Source: Siphonodentalium dalli (Eukaryota > Mollusca > Scaphopoda > Gadilida > Siphonodentaliidae). From it: a stretch of DNA of 64,000 nt. The position numbers and the translations under genes are program-made. The stretch spans positions 128,788,754 to 128,852,753 of the forward strand of contig CP136061.1 in assembly GCA_032622095.1 (NCBI GenBank), given 5' to 3'. The notes beneath the pieces are model-generated. The model searched no databases and was not told where the DNA came from. It worked only from the letters and a program-made list of their open reading frames with translations. Below are positions 59,128-64,000 of this stretch, one piece after another (the stretch's first letter is position 1; each line of letters begins with the position of its first letter).

Positions 59128-59345
59128 CTATAATTCTGCTGTGGTTAAGCCACAACAACAACAACAACAACACCAACAACAACAACAACAACAACAGTCA
59201 CCAAGCGACATAACATCCTGTTTTGATGATCCAATGGCCAATGTCCATGAAGATTTTATTTCCGATGCAAGTCATATTTCAGACTAACTCCTGAAAAGTT
59301 ACCTATAATTCTGCTGTGGTTAAGCAGTCCATTATTTAGGGCATA
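59128..59345 (+). pseudogene. Rearranged fragment: palindrome arm - ATPase gene piece - palindrome arm
   Basis: An arm end (AAGTTACCTATAATTCTGCT, then GTGGTTAAG) runs straight into a CAA/CAG tract and the ATPase codons from the Gln tract through PSDITSCFDDPMANVHEDFI (about 59,152-59,262). It then jumps into TTTCCGATG..., which is palindrome-arm sequence, and finishes with a second arm end in the same orientation. The segment between TTTCCGATG and the arm end is shortened relative to 62,287-62,345. This is an internally deleted, scrambled derivative of the 60-64 kb element. The junctions sit in short shared sequences (GCC/CAA, TTT). It cannot encode a product. Confidence 0.75.
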
Positions 59346-59516
59346 CCTGTATGTAGGCCTACCAGTGGATGAATAGTCTGCCGGAGAAGTACTGTGTAGA
59401 CAGGTCTTGTCGGTAAGAAAGTCAGACGAGTAGTGAAGGCTCGGCTATTAAAACATAGTAATGCGATAGCGAACATCAAACGAGTCTGCGCACGCATATC
59501 TGTCAAAGGATACAAG

Positions 59517-59604
59517 GGCAGTCATTGGTCAATTTATCCCCGGTGTCAGCTCAGTACAATGGCAGTCATTGGTCAATTTATCCCCGGTGTCAGCTCAGTA
59601 CACA
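59517..59604 (+). repeat. Two tandem 44-bp units
   Basis: Two almost identical units starting GGCAGTCATTGGTC at 59,517 and 59,561, differing only at the last bases. A recent tandem duplication beside the ATPase region. Confidence 0.85.
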
Positions 59605-59939
59605 ATCGGCACAAAGCCGGAGGTCATAATTACTCTTACGAATGAAGAGCGTTGAACATATACGAAATTATTACACGAATGAACTGAAATTTATATTTCA
59701 CATCTTACCAACAACAGATACAGACATAGTCATAGTGTTATATTATCTTACATGTACCCATGCTATGACATACTTAAAGGGGGATAATGCACACACGGTG
59801 TGTGGAATGTTAAAGTGACACGAGGTAAGGGACGTTATGTAATATTGGTGTGTGAATATTAAAGGAGCATTCTCGCTATACAAACCCCCCTCCCCACTTA
59901 TAGATATATAACGAAGACGAGAATAACATGTTGATGAAG
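59605..59939. other. 3' flank of the left ATPase copy
   Basis: AT-rich, no frame of note. Two TGTGTGNAA-TRTTAAAG blocks (near 59,798 and 59,849) form a weak tandem pair. Confidence 0.35.
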
Positions 59940-59945
59940 TTTATT
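59940..59945 (-). terminator. AATAAA polyadenylation signal abutting the ATPase stop codon
   Basis: On the minus strand AATAAA follows the TAA stop by only a few bases. Such a short 3' end is typical of compact viral or transposon genes and less so of ordinary animal genes. It supports a functional 3' end for the left copy. Confidence 0.5.
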
Positions 59946-59950
59946 GAAAT

Positions 59951-61490
59951 TTAATCATTGTCTGAATCTTCGACCGTTAGATTTACTTCTAAGAGTTTCT
60001 TGAATTTTCTCATCGCTTCATCTGCAGCCCATTCATTATTATATCCGCGTTTGGTCAGTTTGACCATTTTCTTCATGATCGTGTTATGTATGGGTGATGT
60101 TTTCAATCGATACTGGTATTCTATTAATCGTCTATAACTTTTGAGAAACAGAACAAACTCTGTGTCGATGGTATCCTCTTTTCCCGACATGCTCTCATCT
60201 CCCGAAATGCTCTCTTCTTCTTTCACATCAGTGGTGACGCGTTTCATCATACTTTTGAATGTGTCCATCTCGTTGACACATCGCGCAGCTTTCTTAAGAC
60301 CGAATACCGTTCTACTACCGACGACATTACCATCTTTTGAATCTGATAGCGTTCCTCGTTCATCTTCATCTGTATCTTCTCCGAAGAGAGTTGTTTTTGT
60401 CTCGGACATAGCTCCGTGTTCATCCGGGTCCTCAGTTAATTTTCGTTTTAACTTATTTTCTTGACACCAGTTTTTTACGTGTCTCTGAACATCATAATGA
60501 TCTGCGAACAAAAGCCCGCATTCATTACAAGGGTACGACATGTCTTCTCGAATGTCTATACGTTTCTTCTTATTAATTTCATCGAGCTCACCAGGTGGCC
60601 GTATGTCGTTAGTATAGTCATTATGTTGACCCTGGGGCACAATATAATTATATGTTATGCCCTTCTGTTGACCAGGGAGTTCTCTGTCATCGTATTTCAT
60701 CGCATTCTGTTGACCCAGGGTCTCAGTGTCTTTTGTATGTTTTTTCATCCCATTCTGTTCATCTGGGTGTTCTCTGTCTTTTTGGAGATTATATTTCATG
60801 CCATTCCATTCACCCCTATGTTGGTTCGTGTCCTCTTTTAGTACATTCTGTCGCAGACGTAATGTGTCCGGTGTTGCGGCTTTTAAATCCACAAGTAGGT
60901 AACCGTACGGTTCACTCGTCGCTTCCGAAAACTCTCGAACCATACGCTGAGGACATTCAGGATACATCTGTCTTGATAATGTTGAAATTAATCCCTTGTC
61001 GATTGGGTTATTGAACAATACCAAATATTGACAATTTCGTCGTTGCGTTGGATCTTTGTTGTAGTAGAAATTCTGGTTCAAACTTATCAAAGATAAGTTC
61101 AAATGGTGACTTCCTTCGGAATGCAAATCATTAACTCTCTGGTCTTTTGATGAAGTTTGCATCAAGTCATCGAGTATAACTAGATTTTTATACCGGGGGT
61201 TGATAAGCGAATCCAAGTTTGCTGGTATTCCTCGTATAAAGTTGACCTGAGGGGTGACGGTATACTTTAATTCGTCATATAGGGGCTGCCAATATTTATA
61301 AAACCATATTATTCTGTCAGGTGCGGGTGATATTTTTGAGGCAGACTTTTGTAGTAAGGTTTTCACGAAGTATGTCTTACCACAAGATGTCGGTCCACTT
61401 ACACATGCCGTGAATGGATGCTTGAAAATAAAATCTTCATGGACATTGGCCATTGGATCATCAAAGCAGGATGTTATGTCGCTTGGTGGC

Positions 61491-61536
<46 letters not shown>

Positions 61537-61550
61537 GGGGGTGATGATAC

Positions 61551-61589
<39 letters not shown>

Positions 61590-61717
61590 GGCTGATGATA
61601 CTGTTGTTGTTGCTGTTGTTGTTGTTGTTCTGAAGGCGTGTGTTTAACTTTGATATGACGCTTCAAACTATCTTGCCAAGCATAGACACTTAAGCACTCT
61701 TCACATTGATACTTCAT
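59951..61717 (-). CDS. Zinc-finger / A32-like packaging-type P-loop ATPase of a virus-like or Polinton-like element (588 aa, intact)
   Basis: Seen: one uninterrupted frame of 588 codons, by far the longest in the window. In order: a C2H2 finger (Cys5, Cys8, His21, His26); a Gln-rich stretch (about 31-76) broken by YHQP and YHHP; Walker A GPTSCGKT (108-115); Walker B LVILDDL (179-185); a polar SLNQN motif (212-216) in a sensor-like position; degenerate repeats around a GQQNxMKY-type motif (about 300-365); a second finger with Cys397, Cys400, His413, Cys418; and a charged acidic tail. Known: the spacing of Walker A, the hydrophobic-DD Walker B and the downstream polar motif fits A32-like/FtsK-HerA DNA-packaging ATPases of large DNA viruses, Polintons and relatives. 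Inferred: it pumps DNA into a capsid, or is a domesticated derivative. The start is the first Met, seven codons' worth of bases before the finger's second half, with a TATA-like site about 140 bp upstream. An AATAAA lies just after the stop. No capsid, integrase or polymerase gene is visible nearby. Confidence is high for an ATPase and moderate for a packaging role. Confidence 0.85.
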
Positions 61718-61852
61718 TTAACTAGTTCAGGCTGTCGTTCACAACGTCTCTTAGTGTTGTTTGTACTGGATACAAATTTATCACATTAGCTACAATACAA
61801 CCTACCTATCCAAATGTCAATGCAATTATGAGTGATTTCAATATGAACACTC

Positions 61853-61863
61853 TATTATATAGA
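61853..61863 (-). promoter_or_regulatory. TATA-like site upstream of the left ATPase copy
   Basis: TATATAATAG on the minus strand, about 140 bp upstream of the ATG and inside the leader. The position is plausible for a core promoter with a leader of roughly 110 nt. In AT-rich DNA such a match alone is weak. Confidence 0.3.
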
Positions 61864-61989
61864 TATGTGTAACCTGGTGACTGACATGATGATACAGTTA
61901 TGCACTAAATAAAGGACTGCTTAACCACAGCAGAATTATAGGTAACTTTTCAGGAGTTAGTCGGAAATATGGCTTGTTGCCATTCATCG

Positions 61990-62290
61990 GAAAGCTCTCG
62001 CCGCCGGCGGATGTTGTTGGCGGCGGCATTGCGGTGGTGTTGTTGTTGTTGTTGTGACGCCGGCGGCGGCGGAGGCGGCGGCGGCGGCATTGCGGTATTT
62101 TACTGCGGCGGCGGTATCGCCGCCGCCGCCGGGGTCCGCCGCCGGCGGACCCCCGCAGTAAAATACTGCAATGCCGCCGCCGCCGCCGCCTCCGCCGCCG
62201 CCGGCGTCACAACAACAACAACAACAACAACAACAACACCACCGCAATGCCGCCGCCAACAACATCCGCCGGCGGCGAGAGCTTTCCGAT
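61990..62290. repeat. GC-rich CGG/CCG hairpin at the palindrome centre
   Basis: An abrupt change from AT-rich DNA to blocks of CGG/CCG and TTG/CAA triplets, ordered symmetrically around a core containing CCGCCGGCGG (62,139-62,148). The left half reads GGCGG-rich, TTG run, GGCGG-rich, ATTTTACTGCGG; the right half is its complement. The TTG run is shorter on the left than the CAA run on the right. The single strand would fold into a very stable hairpin, as at the ends of some linear DNA genomes. Both strands contain chance open frames of Ala/Gly/Cys runs, which I do not take as genes. Confidence 0.8.
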
Positions 62291-62412
62291 GAATGGCAAC
62301 AAGCCATATTTCCGACTAACTCCTGAAAAGTTACCTATAATTCTGCTGTGGTTAAGCAGTCCTTTATTTAGTGCATAACTGTATCATCATGTCAGTCACC
62401 AGGTTACACATA

Positions 62413-62424
62413 TCTATATAATAG
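62413..62424 (+). promoter_or_regulatory. TATA-like site upstream of the right ATPase copy
   Basis: Mirror of the minus-strand site in the other arm: TCTATATAATAG, about 140 bp before the ATG at 62,559. The two genes would then be divergently transcribed from the palindrome centre. Confidence 0.3.
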
Positions 62425-62558
62425 AGTGTTCATATTGAAATCACTCATAATTGCATTGACATTTGGATAGGTAGGTTGTATTGTAGCTAATGTGATAAAT
62501 TTGTATCCAGTACAAACAACACTAAGAGACGTTGTGAACGACAGCCTGAACTAGTTAA

Positions 62559-62727
62559 ATGAAGTATCAATGTGAAGAGTGCTTAAGTGTCTATGCTTGG
62601 CAAGATAGTTTGAAGCGTCATATCAAAGTTAAACACACGCCTTCAGAACAACAACAACAACAACAGCAACAACAACAGTATCATCAGCCACAACAACAAC
62701 AACAACAACAACAGTATCATCACCCCC

Positions 62728-62770
<43 letters not shown>

Positions 62771-64000
62771 GCCACCAAGCGACATAACATCCTGCTTTGA
62801 TGATCCAATGGCCAATGTCCATGAAGATTTTATTTTCAAGCATCCATTCACGGCATGTGTAAGTGGACCGACATCTTGTGGTAAGACATACTTCGTGAAA
62901 ACCTTACTACAAAAGTCTGCCTCAAAAATATCACCCGCACCTGACAGAATAATATGGTTTTATAAATATTGGCAGCCCCTATATGACGAATTAAAGTATA
63001 CCGTCACCCCTCAGGTCAACTTTATACGAGGAATACCAGCAAACTTGGATTCGCTTATCAACCCCCGGTATAAAAATCTAGTTATACTCGATGACTTGAT
63101 GCAAACTTCATCAAAAGACCAGAGAGTTAATGATTTGCATTCCGAAGGAAGTCACCATTTGAACTTATCTTTGATAAGTTTGAACCAGAATTTCTACTAC
63201 AACAAAGATCCAACGCAACGACGAAATTGTCAATATTTGGTATTGTTCAATAACCCAATCGACAAGGGATTAATTTCAACATTATCAAGACAGATGTATC
63301 CTGAATGTCCTCAGCGTATGGTTCGAGAGTTTTCGGAAGCGACGAGTGAACCGTACGGTTACCTACTTGTGGATTTAAAAGCCGCAACACCGGACACATT
63401 ACGTCTGCGACAGAATGTACTAAAAGAGGACACGAACCAACATAGGGGTGAATGGAATGGCATGAAATATAATCTCCAAAAAGACAGAGAACACCCAGAT
63501 GAACAGAATGGGATGAAAAAACATACAAAAGACACTGAGACCCTGGGTCAACAGAATGCGATGAAATACGATGACAGAGAACTCCCTGGTCAACAGAAGG
63601 GCATAACATATAATTATATTGTGCCCCAGGGTCAACATAATGACTATACTAACGACATACGGCCACCTGGTGAGCTCGATGAAATTAATAAGAAGAAACG
63701 TATAGACATTCGAGAAGACATGTCGTACCCTTGTAATGAATGCGGGCTTTTGTTCGCAGATCATTATGATGTTCAGAGACACGTAAAAAACTGGTGTCAA
63801 GAAAATAAGTTAAAACGAAAATTAACTGAGGACCCGGATGAACACGGAGCTATGTCCGAGACAAAAACAACTCTCTTCGGAGAAGATACAGATGAAGATG
63901 AACGAGGAACGCTATCAGATTCAAAAGATGGTAATGTCGTCGGTAGTAGAACGGTATTCGGTCTTAAGAAAGCTGCGCGATGTGTCAACGAGATGGACAC
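62559..64000 (+). CDS. Second, inverted copy of the zinc-finger/packaging-type ATPase gene (runs off the window)
   Basis: This is the mirror copy of the 59,951-61,717 gene, read outward on the plus strand; 480 codons are visible and the frame is still open at the window edge. It has the same first finger, Walker A, Walker B, internal repeats and second finger. The differences I could see are in the Gln tract: the first CAA/CAG run has 10 Gln here against 9, and the second has 8 against 13. Outside that tract the two genes look identical over the stretches compared. The 5' end and about 240 bp of leader are shared, including the TATA-like site. It is incomplete only because the window ends. 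Confidence 0.85.

Larger units (their letters stand above)
60261..64000. repeat. Near-perfect palindrome of at least 3.7 kb, centre near 62,140
   Basis: The left arm (about 60,261-62,140) is the reverse complement of the right arm (about 62,145-64,000). The right arm stops only at the window edge, so the true palindrome is longer. Each arm runs from the centre through a GC-rich block, a shared arm motif ending in GCTGTGGTTAAG, about 200 bp of AT-rich leader, then the ATPase gene. Differences are confined to TTG/CAA and CGG/CCG simple-sequence tracts. It could be a head-to-head junction of two element ends, a recent inverted duplication, or an assembly/fold-back artefact. Confidence 0.9.

Noticed and set aside
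60141-61014. Plus-strand frames of 107-126 codons inside the ATPase gene
   Set aside because: Antisense shadows of the intact minus-strand gene, repeated in mirror form at 63.2-64.0 kb for the same reason.
61418-61647. Leu- or Val-rich open frames opposite the poly-Gln tract of the ATPase gene
   Set aside because: They are antisense readings of CAA/CAG repeats (TTG runs) and have no other content.
61969-62307. 107-codon frames on both strands, with identical starts, across the GC-rich palindrome centre
   Set aside because: The two are mirror readings of the same palindrome and consist of Cys/Gly/Ala runs from triplet repeats; no domain.

Overview
The window looks like a stretch of a eukaryotic, most likely marine invertebrate, nuclear genome. 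It is AT-rich and has no operons, no rRNA and no confident tRNA gene. Almost everything recognisable is repetitive: decayed non-LTR retrotransposons of a CR1/Jockey type, a tRNA-derived SINE, several MITEs with visible target-site duplications, long foldback-like inverted repeats, minisatellites, and many homopolymeric G/C runs. The mix would fit a mollusc or another lophotrochozoan, but nothing here proves the taxon. Most short open frames are chance frames inside repeats and are not annotated.

Layout. 1-13 kb: mostly unassigned AT-rich DNA with a small MITE-like copy of the 62-kb palindrome arm (4.9 kb), a 100-bp tandem pair (6.4 kb), two tRNA-SINE copies (8.4-8.9 kb), a family-D repeat block (10.0-10.7 kb) and an inverted pair at 11.3/12.8 kb. 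13-15.5 kb: a three-copy inverted MITE and the 3' end of a non-LTR retrotransposon. 16-23 kb: degenerate tandem repeats, an ORF1-like coiled-coil remnant, and two copies of interspersed family A, one carrying a textbook hAT-type MITE. 23.7-25.9 kb: a dense field of CTTAAG-centred dyads built into nested hairpins. 26-31 kb: a TTAA-flanked MITE with a perfect 25-bp hairpin, and other small inverted repeats. 31.4-33.8 kb: a broken non-LTR retrotransposon (endonuclease end plus reverse transcriptase), minus strand. 36.8-50.3 kb: an inverted pair (family B) enclosing two large foldback-like elements (40.5-46.2 and 46.7-49.4 kb). 50-59 kb: repeats, including a MULE-like MITE with a 9-bp target-site duplication.

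59-64 kb holds the only convincing intact protein gene. It encodes a 588-residue protein with a C2H2 finger, a poly-Gln region, an A32-like/FtsK-HerA-type P-loop ATPase, short repeats, a second zinc finger and an acidic tail. Two copies lie head to head as the arms of a near-perfect palindrome of at least 3.7 kb, with a GC-rich CGG/CCG hairpin at its centre. Outside simple-sequence tracts I saw no difference between the arms in the stretches I compared. Related arm fragments, one fused to a piece of the ATPase gene, occur at 59.1-59.35 kb and 4.9 kb. This is best read as the end region of a virus-like or Polinton-like DNA element in a head-to-head arrangement. A fold-back assembly artefact remains possible. 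It is the strongest candidate here for something undescribed, followed by the CTTAAG dyad field.
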